Positions 38,201-53,875 of a DNA stretch of 64,000 nt are shown piece after piece. This DNA is from Glandiceps talaboti (lineage: Eukaryota > Hemichordata > Enteropneusta > Spengelidae), in assembly GCF_964340395.1 (NCBI RefSeq), contig NC_135553.1:11038501-11102500 (forward strand), read 5' to 3'. The notes beneath the pieces are model-generated. The model made no database searches. It saw nothing but the letters and a program-made list of their open reading frames with translations, and had not been told where the DNA came from. Both the position numbers and the translations under genes were made by a program. Each line of letters opens with the position of its first letter. The stretch's first letter is position 1.

Positions 38201-38366
38201 CATTCATTCATTCATTCATTCGGTCGGTCGGTCGGTCGGTCGGTCGGTCGGTCGGTCGGTCGGTCAGTCAGTCAGTCAGTCAGTCAGTCAGTCAGTCAGT
38301 CAGTCAGTCAGTCAGTCAGTCAGTCAGTCAGTCAGTCAGTCAGTCAATCAATCAATCAATCAATCA
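38201..38366. repeat. Drifting tetranucleotide array (CATT)(CGGT)(CAGT)(CAAT)
   Basis: Five CATT units, about 11 CGGT, about 20 CAGT and 5 CAAT units follow each other with no break in register. Neighbouring blocks differ by one or two bases per unit, so it appears to be one array with successive unit variants. Phe-Ile-His-Ser and Ser-Val-Ser-Gln frames over it are not genes. Confidence 0.97.
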
Positions 38367-39154
38367 GACGTACATCAGTCAGTCGGTCAGTTTGTCTGTT
38401 AATCTGTCAGTCTGTCATTCATTCATATCTCGAATCACGAATAGTCTCGAATACAAACATTTTCGGGATTTAGTTTTATATTCGTATTAGGACTAGATTT
38501 TAGGTTTTGACCAAAAAAATCCCAGTTGTCTGACAGAGCTATAGAAAAAGTTGGTCCTGAGCAATATAATGGTTCAATAGCCTCATATGACTACACTGAT
38601 AAGATATATTAATGCGAGGACCTGGGATTGAAATCTTGGTTTTCAAAAGACCCAGGTTGGACAAGGATTTAACCATTTGGTGAGGTAATAAACAGTTGTC
38701 TGAATGAGTAAACCTTTATATAATATATAGAAACTGTTAACGTTTTTCCACAAACAATTAAAAAATATTTAACCCGTAGGGATTCACTGATTAGATATCA
38801 CAGATGCAAGAACCTGGCTTTCAATAATGTGGCTTTTAAATTAAATATAACAGTGCAGTAGTAGAGCAAATTTACACTGTAATTTGTTGTTAGCCACTAA
38901 GTCAACAAAACGGCTGATGGCAATGTAGATTAGATTCGGCTGTTGTCCCATCTCACTCTCTAACCGGTTTGAACATTGATGGCACTAAAACGGATGTATT
39001 GTTCTCAGTCTTGGGATTACGTGACTAAATATTGAGGTTGTATCGTGGTATATTATCACATTCAGAATGTAATAACAAAAAAAAGTGAGTTTGAGTGAAT
39101 AATACCATACACAAGCCACGTTCAACAAAGAAATATGGAATATATACTCTGGTC

Positions 39155-39415
39155 GTTCTACGTCACGACAACGCCTGTCTTTGTCACTGGTTCTGCTGTG
39201 TTTGAAAAATGAGTCAAAACTTTCAAAATTGCCATAACTTTCCCCGATTTGTTTTTATATTACCGGCGATAGTATAATTATATTTACCCCCAATATTTAT
39301 TTTTCATTCAGCCGGAAAATACTCGTGACCTTAAGGGTTGTCACTACTTGTCGCTAGACGAGTAGTGACAAGGGCCCCTCAGGCTTAGGTCACTATTTGG
39401 GAATAATATATAATT
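39155..39415. mobile_element. Fold-back repeat family, copy 3
   Basis: Shares TCACTGGTT, ATGAGTCAA, TTCAAAATTGCCAT and TTCCCCGATT with 9,320-9,385. It then has the fold-back part CCCCCAATATTTATT..CAGCCGGAAAATAC. The centre CACTACTTGTCGCTAGACGAGTAGTG-like hairpin is near-perfect. Confidence 0.65.
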
Positions 39416-39608
39416 GTCAGTGTTATTGCGTGATACACACATCTTTAAAAATAGTTAATTAGCTATTAGTTAAGAAATAACAGTAAAAATAACGTTTTAA
39501 TATAATAATCTTCTAAAATATCTTTTGTCACTGAGTTATCAAGTTGTAAATGAACACGGGGGGATACGTCGATGTAGTTGTTTTGGTTCAATCTTTACAG
39601 AGAGCTTG

Positions 39609-41801
<2,193 letters not shown>

Positions 41802-44800
41802 CTTAAGTTAGTTCAAGTAGTTTCTGTTTCTTATGATTGTGTATGTCCGTTGTTCAACAAGTTCGTCAATTTATTTATTCTGAGTGCCTGGCCATGTAAA
41901 CCGTGGATATCTTTTCCGATAGTCTTGATACCTAGAATGACTTTAAAGAAGCAAAGTATTGGATTACAAACAGAAGAAAAAAACAACATAAACAAAATAT
42001 AAGGTCACCCTAATAATGACATTTCCGTACGTAGGCCTGTTTGAGAGTATGCATTTCTCGGCCAGGCCTGACATAAATACGACACTAGTGTTGTAATTCA
42101 AAGTATCTAAAAACAAAACAAAAGGAAAGTAACAATATCTTTTACGTTCTTGGATAATTCATATGTACTATTTAACAAAACCATACAAAAAACAGACATT
42201 CGCACATGCGCACTGTCATCATTGAATGACCTATTTATAAACACCCGCATTGCTGACGTTTATTAAGTGATAGACGGAGATGTCACCCTTGACATAATGA
42301 GAGATTACCGATAAACTAGTATCTGAACCTTATCCCCCCCCCCACACACACACACATAAGAGTCCACGCGAAACCATCAGTATTTATTAAAGCTATAGTA
42401 TCATACAATTTGCCATTTTCTCCACTTGACACTTAAACTTCCCACGGTCCTTTAAATGGTACGGTTTGACCCATACATAATATGCCAGCTAGGAGGAAGT
42501 GAAAGATCGCCTAAATTGAGGTGTTTACGTCATGGTAAAAACAGACAGGGGGTTGTTGCGCGTAGTGTTTTAAATGAACAAATAAATGTTGTGATGATGA
42601 ATGGGGGCGAATTTAAACCTAAATGCATGACTACTAAATTGAACAAGTTTCAAGTGTGATCTGAAGGCTCCGATGTCGCGTTAGTCTGTCTGTCATACGC
42701 CATAAGTACAATCAATATACAGAAACCGAGTCACCTGAAACAGAATGTGGTCTCTTTACATAAACATCTTACAAACCCTGCTACATTTTATCGTCTGACT
42801 CGAAAAAAATCTTACTAACACTGCTACATACTATCGTCTGCAGGTTCGACATTTACTGCTACATATTATAGTCGACAAAAATCTTACCAATTTTGCTACA
42901 TTTTCTTTGCACGAGTTATGTCTAGATGATCCACGCCCCTAAAAAAGCGACTTACTCAAATTTTGTCGGAACAGACCATAAAATGAAGCGATTTTAGTAC
43001 GATTTTTATCGAACCAGGCGAAGCTCTATTTCAGGCTAAGTGATTTCTATTATATTTGTATGTAATGGAATTGAATGCCACTTCAATATGCTTGTCCTTA
43101 AAGCATACCATAACTGACACAGAAAAAAAAACCACGGCAGGTTTAGTCAACATATCATATGATATAGTAGGCGTTAGATGACTTATTAACTTAAAGTTTA
43201 TAGAAGGACGACTCACCTGGGAGCTGGAATTAATGTGTAACCTTGGAATGTTACATAAAATGGTAATGGTCCAACAAGACGAATACTACCATACAGCTAT
43301 CCGAGAGATTTTTCTTAGGGACACTCCATTACGTCAAATAGCAGTCAGAAAACAGTTCAACTTTGTCTTGAAATCATAAGGCTTATAAGTACTGTGGTGT
43401 GTGCAAATACCAACCTAATAACTTGTAGATAAATATATAGGTATCGCCGTGCTTATCAATCTGGAGGTCATCAGAGGCGTCACTGCTATACTGCAGGTAG
43501 TCGTACTTCTTGTCAGGTGACGGAAGAATTCGCTAATTCAGTGTATTGTAAGTTGAAATGTAACCAATTAAATCAAACTTGAGAGTGACACACCCACAGT
43601 GGATGTATATACATATATCCAAAATCTTACCACAGAAAATAATCATTATTTCAATATTCGGTCAAGGTGATTCGTGCAATAATCTTACCACTGCAATGTG
43701 TGAACCATCCTTCACCAACGTTACTTGTATTGCCATATCAATTATGCCGCAATGGCATATACCATAAACTGTATTTTGCAGGAAACACGGAGTCCAGCGA
43801 CAGTCCGGCTATGTTATAAGGGTCAACTTTACCCTATACCGTCTCAGAGTAGCGCAGGTGTCAATCAAGCATGACGTCATTAAGTTACCCACCAACACAC
43901 TATACTGATTCAACATACATATACCAGAAAACATAGCTGTATAAATTACTGTTTTATTTCTGTTTTGCAAATTTCCTTCTGGGAAATTTTGAAAAATAAA
44001 TAAATTACAAAATTGTCACAGAGCTTAGCAATATAACTAGGATATGATCACATCACTTTAAGTTCACAGTTGTGTTTCAACCATAAAATGCTGATATAAA
44101 TACTTGTAAATAATGCTTTGAATAGATAAAAAGATCAATATATAAACACATATATACATTATTTTTACACAGTTTTTCGTCACAAAAATAGTCAAAATAA
44201 GTTTAGAATTGATGCAGTACGCGATCTTAGTTTTTCCATTTGAGAACATTTTGCTTCGAAATCTTTGTACAGTTTCTGAGACTAGCTGTTCTGTATCATA
44301 TTCTTCTGTGTAACAGAGCAAACACTTCTGATTTATTTGGTGGTTTTTTTTTATTTTCTTAGCAAATGTGATAATTTTTTCATCGTAATCTTCAAGTATT
44401 GTTCTCTCTTTCAAAACTTACACTTTAGTGACCTGATGTTTTGACATGCTGCGTTTTTGTCAGCAAAGTATAAAAAATGTAAGAAAATAAGACCTAAAAT
44501 AGATCAGAACATGTTAGTAAAGTTACCCACATAAAAGTACATAAAAGTACAGTCACCATCGTTGCATGCCAAATAATCAACCAGGCACCATTGCGACATT
44601 TTCTTCACCCCTTGAACTGGCCCAGAATTTTGTCGAGGCCTACTTTTTTGTAGGTTGATGTGCTGGTCATAAATTCACCGCTGTTCACTTCCATCAACAA
44701 ATATTAAATTTATTACATATCATGGATATCCGACGTCATTGGTAGGCAGATGATTGATACACGTACAATCACACCTCTTATAATACAGTGCTATTAGTAT

Positions 44801-45424
44801 TAAGCCAATAAAATATATGGATAACACTTACAACAAATCAACACATCTCGTTCACATCATGTACACCATACATGTCATGCCGTCCTTTCCCCTGTGTGTA
44901 TAAATCTTTGCTTTAATGCAATGTGACCTGTTTCATTTAATGGGGCAATTGCAGTGTTTGGTCTTTTTGAAGGGAGCGTCAGTCTTCGTTTTCTGCCAGA
45001 AGTGGTCGCTTGAAATGACGTTATAGTTTCCTGATAAATAACACGATGTAAATGTGAACTCTGTTCAGAGACTAATTCGATTAGTCATCACTGTTATCAC
45101 ATAGTAGGGCAAGACATGGCTAGTCTATGTGGTCGCACGTAACGTACGTCAAAGTTATCACAATTGTACTTAGTTCTGTATCAAGAGTCATCTGTCCGGT
45201 GAAGTTCTCCACTCTGTATACATATAATGCCCATTCATCGTACGAGTCTTATTCAAAGCGTCAACTTCCGACAAGGAGCAACATCCTCGCTTCTTTTCAG
45301 ACGTCACCCACGTATTGTAAATCTCATTGCTTCCATCTGGATAAGGCCAAGCGATTTCCCATGAAGTAATACGGGACGCAGGGTCAGTTTTAAGGAATTC
45401 AAATGAACATATTCAATATACACA
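41802..45424. other. Intergenic, tandem repeat and AT-rich DNA
   Basis: Holds the promoter of the gene at 41,801 and the tandem repeat at 42,765-42,905. A minus 116-codon frame at 44,064-44,414 has some charged composition but no helix pair, motif or splice partner, so it is not called. Confidence 0.5.
42765..42905 (+). repeat. Tandem repeat, about 40-bp unit, four copies
   Basis: The unit reads roughly ATCTTACNAACNCTGCTACAT, then TWTATCGTCTGACTCGAAAAA. Copies start near 42,766, 42,809, 42,850 and 42,880, and the last two are shortened. Related single units are at 4,318-4,370 and 63,820-63,850. Confidence 0.6.
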
Positions 45425-45618
45425 TCAAATGTGAATAGACTGCAGTTGCTCTTCCAACAAAGCCTTAAGTCTCAGTGCTTCCTCGTATGAAGGCGGTGGT
45501 TCCTCATCGTTTTCAAATCCCTCGTTGACTCTACCAGAATTAGGTCTAAAGAGAAGAAAATATATAAAAAAAAAGATGATGTTAACATAGACCTGGACAG
45601 ACAGTCATGAAAAGTGAG

Positions 45619-45677
<59 letters not shown>

Positions 45678-45704
45678 CAGACAGACAGACAGACAGACAG
45701 ACAT

Positions 45705-45760
<56 letters not shown>

Positions 45761-45923
45761 CGGGAGATTGGAATGTAAAGTCAACAATCCCATTAATATA
45801 ATATTCAACAGGTGGTTTCTCTGGACGTTTCAGTCATTCGTGATTGTACTTAAAACACATGAAATAATGCAGAAAATAACATCATCAACAACAAAAACAG
45901 CAACAACAACAACAACAACAACA

Positions 45924-45966
<43 letters not shown>

Positions 45967-47309
45967 TTACTACAACTACAACTAAAACTTCATCAACCAC
46001 CACCACAACAACAAAAACAACAACACCTACAACTACAACTACAACTACAACTACAACAACAGGGCCTGCGATCTAATGGTAGATACTATGTGTGTGTGGG
46101 GGGGGGGGTATGTAGTCTTACGACAAAGACAGACTAAACTTGTGAAGAATTCAAATCACGCACAATTATACAACGACCAGTTAGAAGGCTCAACAAACTG
46201 AATGACCATGGAAGTTATACCCAGTGACTTTGTTATATTGAGTGAACGAAATCAAACCAAACAAACAGAGTTCAAAATCATTCAACCAATATTTACCATA
46301 CCTTGAGGTGTCCTGTACTGTAACGACTTCAAGGACAGCGGGACTATCATCTCTATTTTCATCAGTCGTGGTTATCGATGTCGATAGTGCCGACGACGAC
46401 AATGTTTCCATGGTTATGTTCACCGTGACGTCAACATTGAATGCCGATCCCATACATTCTTCATACGACGGTGGGACATCGTTTGGGTCTGAATGTCTGT
46501 GTTAGAAATAAAATCCAAATTATTTTTTATTAGATATAATTCTTTTGATTGCATGCATCACGGATGGATAGTTGGATATCAGTTGGGTCTGAATACATGC
46601 GTACGAAACAACATCCACATTGACATGAATTTACCGAGATAATAACATTGCATGACTGAAATATCGTATATCAATGTGTTTAAAACAACAGTCAAAAATA
46701 GAATAAAACTCGACGTTGTATAATATTAAGTGTCAACTTTCAAAATGTCAGCCATTTATAAAACGTAATGCCACCAAATTTGCTTTTATTATCTCTGTCG
46801 GTTTTATTTTCCATTCATGAATTGAAGTAGGAGTAACAAGCTATTTTGTACGTCAAATTGTGTTATGTTGGTTCTGTAATATAAACGAAGTAATATAGTT
46901 TGTATCGATTTCTCTGATTAGAAATTTCCATTAAGGCATCTATAAAACATGTCACGCAAACAATCTTTTAAAAACACGATTAAATTCTCAATTGTTATTC
47001 CCCATATGAATGCACTGTGCAACCACTGTTATTATAAATGAACTGAACAGCAGAAATTGATTGTTCTGACCTTTCAGTCGGTGTAGTCTCCTCCGTTTGT
47101 TGTGCTTCTGCAGCTGCGACCATTCGTCTTTTGATGGCGCTTGTCAGCGTCAATACGGCAGCGGTGCCAATCACAATACCGAGGACCATCAACACGATCA
47201 TCGTTACAGGGTCATTTAAAGTTGTAGCCAACACCAGCATTACTATGCACGTAAGGAAGGCTAAGACAGACACTACGGTGTCTAAAACAGATGCCTTTTT
47301 TATAGCCAT
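45425..47309 (-). CDS. Two-TM protein with two PPxY motifs (array gene 8)
   Basis: Three exons join: 47309-47071, 46496-46302 and 45545-45425 (stop TGA), giving 184 residues. Both introns are phase 2 and each recreates an Arg codon. The first donor, AAG|GTCAGA, is non-canonical after GT. Helices are at about 10-29 and 34-57 around LNDP. Exon 2 starts HSDPNDVPPSYEECMGSAF (PPxY at 88-91). Exon 3 carries an N-x-x-F motif (VNEGF, 151-155) and EPPPSYEEALRLKALLEEQL (160-179). The last exon is the sister of the tail exon at 27.2 kb, while the hairpin is closest to the gene at 41.8 kb. PPxYEEC in exon 2 matches the exon-1 ends of array genes 1 and 2. Likely a WW-domain-binding membrane adaptor, by motif only. 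Confidence 0.85.
45616..45753. repeat. (AG)n(CAGA)n microsatellite
   Basis: About 28 AG units then about 20 CAGA units (two variant CATA). It lies in intron 2 of the PPxY gene at 45.4-47.3 kb, upstream of its tail exon, and reads (TCTG)n(CT)n in gene sense. Confidence 0.97.
45899..46063. repeat. (CAA)n(CTA)n and (ACAACT)n microsatellite
   Basis: CAA triplets, then about 13 CTA triplets, then mixed ACAACTACA units. In the same intron as the AG/CAGA array. The poly-Thr open frame is an artefact. Confidence 0.95.
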
Positions 47310-50300
47310 TATGAAGTGCGGAGGATATAATATTCACACGAATTAGAAACAAAATATGATATATAGTTAGACACAACAGTCCCTTTGTTCATTCGAATTC
47401 CATGTCCTTAATAAAGAAAACAATGGCATAATTTCATCACAGACTGGTGACGCATCAGGTTCCGCTTTTGATAATATTATGCCGATTCTCCTGATTTTAT
47501 ATCAGCTGGTGAGATGAGTAAGGATCACGCACGTCTTTGTGATATACATCAATAGTTCTGCTTGGCTGATATAGTAATACGATGCAGATTCTGTTAATCA
47601 AAGTGCATGATCGATATACGTCAGCTTTTCCCTCTCCCGGTCTTCAGTTTGTGTCTTCAAAACAATTGTTGCTAATCCTCGATTTTCCAGAAAAGTCCAA
47701 ATGAAGTAAGGGAATAAGTGCAACCTGTATACAGTAAAAGAGTGAGACGTCCAATGTGGTCCGTCAAATATATGTAATAATAACACATGTATATGGTAAT
47801 TCAATGTCCTTATATGGAGTGATGTCATCGAACGGTGTAACAAGGCGAGGTAGTCCCCAGACTCGGATAAGCAAATGACATCACATCCTATTATCGCCTG
47901 GGTCGGGCAAATATTAAATGTTGAGATTGACTTGACAGCAACCAGAGTGTAGGGTAGAGGTTACCCCTCTCTAATAGTAATCCAGCCGCTTAAAGTAGGC
48001 AAATAGGCGGGCAGGTAAATATTGGTGAAGATAAAATGTGCCAAATAATTATTCCATTTATTAAATATAATACGAACAATAAAAACATAAAAATGTCACA
48101 GTCTCCCACATACGCGTGCCAAGTACTACTGAGGCATGCATCGATCGCAATTTCCTGGCACTTTATTTCTTATTAAATATTACTATTATTAATCTTTTAT
48201 AACTCACGTAAACACAGTAATCTATTTAATATAGTGGTACCTTTGCACAGGATTGAAACAAGGGAAAGAGAAAAAGAAATATTTTACAATCAGCATATTG
48301 ACCATCTTCAGCATTCTGTATGTTGAGGTCATCTCTTTGTATATTATCTCTCTATGTCATCAATAAATCAACTCAGACCAACAACACCAACGTTGTATTC
48401 CCATCTGTCATAGCAGATAACAGCTGTCGGATGAACAAAAACAAGTAATATGGTCACACCAATTGAGTGTTCAGCCCTGTGTTACACTGCTTCGCCTTCT
48501 AACGTTAAACTTTACCTTGCATTCTCTTGGGACACTAGCATTTTTACAGCTAGCTAGCTCTTCGCGTACCGGTACGGCTTGTATCCTTATGTCTAACGTA
48601 AACATGTAATATCTCATTATTTCTCTATATTTTGACACATACATATTTACCAAATCCTTTATATTGTCACAACGTTGACCATTTACAACGATTTTAATCT
48701 ACCGTTGAGACTCTTTGTCTCCGTATTCTGTATCTAAACATGCCCTATCAACCCTGATGGCGGTATTCTGTACTCTTTATCATTATAGAAAGAAAAACAA
48801 TTTTTAATACACGATTTATTTTTGATTTGTTATGACACATCGTTATTTTTTTTATTGATTAGGCCTGTTGTGAGACATTGTGATATGAAGTTTTAACTTG
48901 TGATCACATTTTATTTTACTAGGACTAGTGTGAAATTAAATGCCTACATCAGAAAGCCATGGAAAATTGTATGTACCGACGTCATTTTGCCACTTTTAAC
49001 CCGCAGTTTGGAATTTATCAATCAAAATACAAATCAAGCTTTATGAAAGAATTTATCAAGTTTCCATATTGATTTTCCGCGCTATGATGTATTACCACAA
49101 AGCCTATTTTGCTGAAGAGCCTAAAAGGTTTTAGGAAAAAACAAATATTTTCTTATTTTCTCGTCCTTAATTATATCTCTGATTTTCAAACGTATTATTG
49201 ATTTATGAGTTGTTTGTTTGTTTTAATTTTGTTTTGTTATGCTTTGTTTGGTTTGGTTTGGTTTGGGTTGGTTTGGTTTGGTTTTGAGTTGAGATAGTCT
49301 TGTACGTCAAACAGGCCGAGGACAAAATGATATGAATGACCTTTAGAGCTCCTTGTAGAAAAAAAGTACACTGATATCGCAAATGACCACCGTAACTTCT
49401 AAGGTTGCCCTTATTGTTTGGTCAGTTGAAGGTGTTGTCCATGAATTATATGACAATGAAAGAACGTACAAACTGAGGTAACTGACTTCATATCCTGACG
49501 TGCAGTGGACGACAAATCGAGTACACAAAAACAAAAACAAAATTTAAAAAAAATAAAATACAATCTTGGCTTTTGTGATACACACTTCTGGAAAATGGTT
49601 GCTTTCTGTTCTAAGTTTGTACTCAACGTTTTACTGACCTGGTGGTGTTCCGTTTATAGTTGAGCGAAAGTTTAAAACCATTTGGGTTGAATTTTGTTGC
49701 ACGCAGTTTCAACTTGTGTTGGCTGTCAATAATTACTATATTTTTTTAGTTCAACAGTCAATTCATAATCTATTTAATGAAATGTGAGATATTACAAATG
49801 ACGTCACTCGTATCGCGATGACGCCAAAATAGGGTTTTTTAATAACATGTGATGGTATCATTGAAAATAGTATGATTCACAATAGATGGTGGTCAGTCTG
49901 TATTACAAAATATCCAACTACAGGAACGGAACAGTAAACAGAATAGAAATAAATTAAACTTAGACTACATACAATGGCGATACCTGCTTTGGATGACGTC
50001 ATGTGTAGAACCAACTATAAGCTTAATAATGGCAATATCTGCCTTTTCCTACACATCAGGATGATTTTTTAAAAAAAAAACACACTTTTTATCATCTTCT
50101 AATTAGTTAGCATACTTCAGCTTGTAAGACTTCCCATAGTTCAAAACCGGCTATATTCAGCAGTAAATGTGTTGATATACCTAGCAAATAAAACAATAAC
50201 ATCAACCTGACAAATGATCGGATTAGATCACAAATACATAGTCTCCTGGGAACGCTTATGCGGTATTTATTTGCTGTATGTTACCAACGAAATTATTTTA

Positions 50301-52317
50301 AATATTTGTAGAACATTTATTTCAGAAGATGAAATACATTATGTAGAGGTTGTCATGGTATCGATTTTTTTGAATACGAAAATCAAAATTCATGATTCAA
50401 AATAGTTCTCCTGTACTGACAACTCGGAAAGTGTTCTATGAACTCCTAAATCATCCGAACTTTCCATACCATGCCTACAGATGAATTATAGCACTTTAAT
50501 GCGACACTCTTCCAAACTAAAGAAAGGATTTTTCTTGTGCCAATTTATGTTTTGATGATGGCTTGACACGTAAAGGGGCTCATTTGGGTAGCACACATCC
50601 GTTTACCTTTCTATGAGAGTACACCCATCCCCTACCCCTATGACCGAGCCCTATCGTATTAACCACACACAAACACACCTTGTAGATAAAACATAAACAT
50701 AATTATATCAATTTCGTCCTTTTTAGTCATAAATTCAATATCAATATTGAGTCTGTGGGCTTTTAAGCCCTTTTGTGGAATGAACGTATGCCCTACCATT
50801 TCAAAAGTATACAGAGACAATATCTACATTACCTTCAGCTCAACGAGAACTAAATTTAGCTGAGTAAACTGTCTTTTGTCAGAAATTACCCATTTGATAA
50901 CATAAGGTGTTTGTTAAAATCTTTGTTTCGAAAGAACCCGCAGGTTATTTATACATGTGCATTATCTTTCCCTCGTCAAGGTTTTGTTTGGTAAACAGAC
51001 CAAATCGTTATTAAAGATATGAAAATATTTACCGATCACTTTTATGTTTATAAAGTACACACAGTGAGGTTACTTGGCCGTCGACGTACCTCTATCTTTT
51101 GATCGAGATTTGGCACATCAATAGATATGACAATTTACAAATGTAATATAGTTCGAATTTTATATTATTATTGTATTCATATATTATATATATCACAATG
51201 TATAGAACATTGGCATTATAGAATAATCAAGCTATGCATAGAAAAATTAGAAACATATCAATTAATATGCACTATGACCTGGCTATAAACAAAGTATTGG
51301 TGAATGTTATGACGGTGAAAAGAAATTATAGTGCCGTTGCATAGTTGTCACTTCCCGTGCTAGTCCTGCTTGCAGGTGGTTAAAACCAAGACTAGATTCT
51401 CGTTTATTTTGAGAGGAGGAGTGGGGTGGCAGCTCTGTCAGAATCACGTCCCGTTAATTCTGTCCGCAAAGAGAATTTTGCCCAAGCGTGTTAAGACAAA
51501 CTTCAAAGTGTGCTTCCTGAAACAAGTTCTCAATTGACGTGTCCTATGCCTATATTGTCAGTAACTTCTATGTTAAAAGAACGGGACACTTTGTCAATTT
51601 ACTAAATTTGATGTTGAACGAGGTAAAATGCGTTGGTTTCGTTCACTTTCAGGTATCAGTATGGAGCTGACATTAATCAGAACCGTAAGGCGGGAGTGAT
51701 GTATAGGCCTTGCTTGGCATGTCGTGGACTGTTTTTATTGTTATTGTCTAACGATATAGCCGTCGACACTACGTTCCCTAGCAAGGCCCACATGTCACTT
51801 CCGCCTAAATCTTGATCGAAGCCAGTTCCGTCCTCATAAATGAAAGTGAATTAAATCTAAGCAAATTATATCATTTAACATTTTTATTAAACAGTCAGTA
51901 TTTATTCACAAGGTAAACTTCCATGTTCAAATGCCATGGCCATTGTTGACGTAGTCGCCATGACAGTGTTTTATGAATATAATGGTCTAGTAATTACATT
52001 TTGTACTAGGAGTAGGACAATCCAGGAATTCACAGACTAATACTAGTATTTTTCAGGACAGACTTCCACCCAATTCACTCTGTACATAGATCGGTTGAAT
52101 ATTTACAGTATGATAAAAATCCAACTTGTCAAACCGTCTAGAAGACTACAGTCATTTGTGAATGCAGTTTTTTCTATCTAACCTTTACATCAGATGGATA
52201 TACATGTACTTTGAACCTAACCTAAGTTGAAATAACTGCAGTCGATCGGACGTTATCAGATCGAGTATGCCGTACACTTTAACTTGCATGACCATGAACA
52301 TTGTTAGGGAAAAAGAA

Positions 52318-52371
52318 AGACAAACAAACAAACAAACAAACAAACAAACAAACAAACAAACAAACAAACAA
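52318..52371. repeat. (CAAA)n microsatellite
   Basis: About 12 uninterrupted CAAA units. Confidence 0.95.
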
Positions 52372-53680
52372 TAAACATTCCAAAGTGCTTTTTAGGCTCC
52401 AAAAAAATCAGCTGAAAAAGAATTGTATTCCCAAATTGTAATTTGGACAGGACTTTCAACAACCGTTGACATTGACATCCATGCCTATTATACGATTTTG
52501 AGTTTACATTGTAAAATCTAAATTAGGGATTTTTTCTATTAATATACCAAATTTGGTCTGTTTTTTTTTTACAATATTAGTACATAAATACTCCAACAGT
52601 ACTCCAATTATAACTACTCCAACAGCCTGAATACTCCCCTTATCAGTGCTTCCATATGAAAGAAAGTATTTTATATATCAGTTGAAACCTACATGTAATA
52701 TACTATACTGTTTGTTTCATTCAATTGAACAAGGCCGTGGGATTTAAATATTGGGGTTAAATGATACATAGGGGTAGTGTTCTAGAAAACATGGCACAGC
52801 TGGACCGTAGAACATCTATATGAATTTAAATGGAAAGAGACCATCCTGTCCAGGTGTGAGAAGGCTCCCACTTTAATTTATAAGTGTAAGATGTATATAC
52901 TACAGTGGAAGTCAAGCTAACACAAACTAAAATTGAGACAAACTAAAAGCTATTGATATTATAAGGTATCAATTTGATGTAATTACACTCACTGTAGGGT
53001 GGCGACTCTGATAAGCAAGTGTTTCTCAAATGGCCGCACATCCAACGTCGGTGTTTACACTATCTTGTTGATTACATGGTTATCATATCCACGTGACAAA
53101 GACATCGCTATCACCCACTTGTGTAATGTATCACATGTAATAACAATAGTCATAGTTTTTGTTTATCTTATTTTGCCTATAGCTTGACTTCCACAGTAGT
53201 AGTATGAGATATGTGTGTATCAACAATGCAGTTATACACAGTGTTATATACAGTCAAGATAGGAATCGGATATATTCACAGTCACATTTATGCCATGACA
53301 TGTGCACGTCATTTTTATATCATAATCTTCAAAAACTAACGTACAGTCCTGCAGTATTGGAACTTTGCATTGAGGGCATAGTCTAAAGTAATGAAAACAG
53401 GATAAAGAAACCAAAATAAACAAATAAGGAATTTATATTCCATTTTTGTATATTATATCACAGCTATTGATAGTTTGTGATTGTGTACCTTACTACGTCA
53501 TATCAGAACTTGTGAACAGTGCTACTGATGTAATTTTGACGAAAGTTTGCGCCACACATGACAACCACAACTGGTCTGATGAGATAACCTTTACCTACTA
53601 ACCTCTCCGGTGTGCAGTTCCCGCCAAAACTAAAACGATCAAATCTTTAGTTTACCTGCTACTTTCTGACACAGATACAC

Positions 53681-53686
53681 TTTATT
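53681..53686 (-). terminator. Possible polyadenylation signal
   Basis: TTTATT on plus, AATAAA in gene sense, about 190 nt after the stop codon of the gene at 53.9-54.4 kb. Position is reasonable. A GT-rich downstream element is not obvious. Confidence 0.35.
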
Positions 53687-53875
53687 TTAGACTTGGGTAA
53701 AAGAAGCGATCCGTACTCGCGAACTTTTGCTAAAATTTTGCAATTTTGTCTTCTAAAATATATGTAATCCATCACACAAAATATTTATGAAGTGGAGTCG
53801 CCATGTTGTATATCACTTGTTTGTCACGTGATAAACGTATCTGTCTGAAACATGCAGACTTTGCATTGATATTTT

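Larger units (their letters stand above)
37071..39608. other. Intergenic with tetranucleotide array and fold-back copy
   Basis: Contains the tetranucleotide array at 38,201-38,366 and a fold-back copy at 39,155-39,415. The 93-codon plus frame at 37,208-37,489 has no motif and lies in the expected promoter zone of the minus gene, so it is not called. Confidence 0.55.
47310..53875. other. Longest gene-poor stretch
   Basis: Six and a half kilobases with no exon I can support on either strand. Composition is AT-rich. It contains one (CAAA)n array (52,318-52,371) and a GTTTG-rich run near 49,210-49,285. Open frames are under 82 codons and lack helices, PPxY or splice partners. The promoter of the gene at 47,309 should be at its left edge. 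Confidence 0.5.

Noticed and set aside
38201-38366. Regular short repeats that might suggest a CRISPR-like array
   Set aside because: The unit is four bases with no spacers, and the DNA is eukaryotic. It is a microsatellite.
44064-44414. Minus 116-codon frame with charged N-terminal half
   Set aside because: The second half is AT-driven Ile/Tyr/Lys composition. No motif, helix pair or splice partner, and start context is weak.
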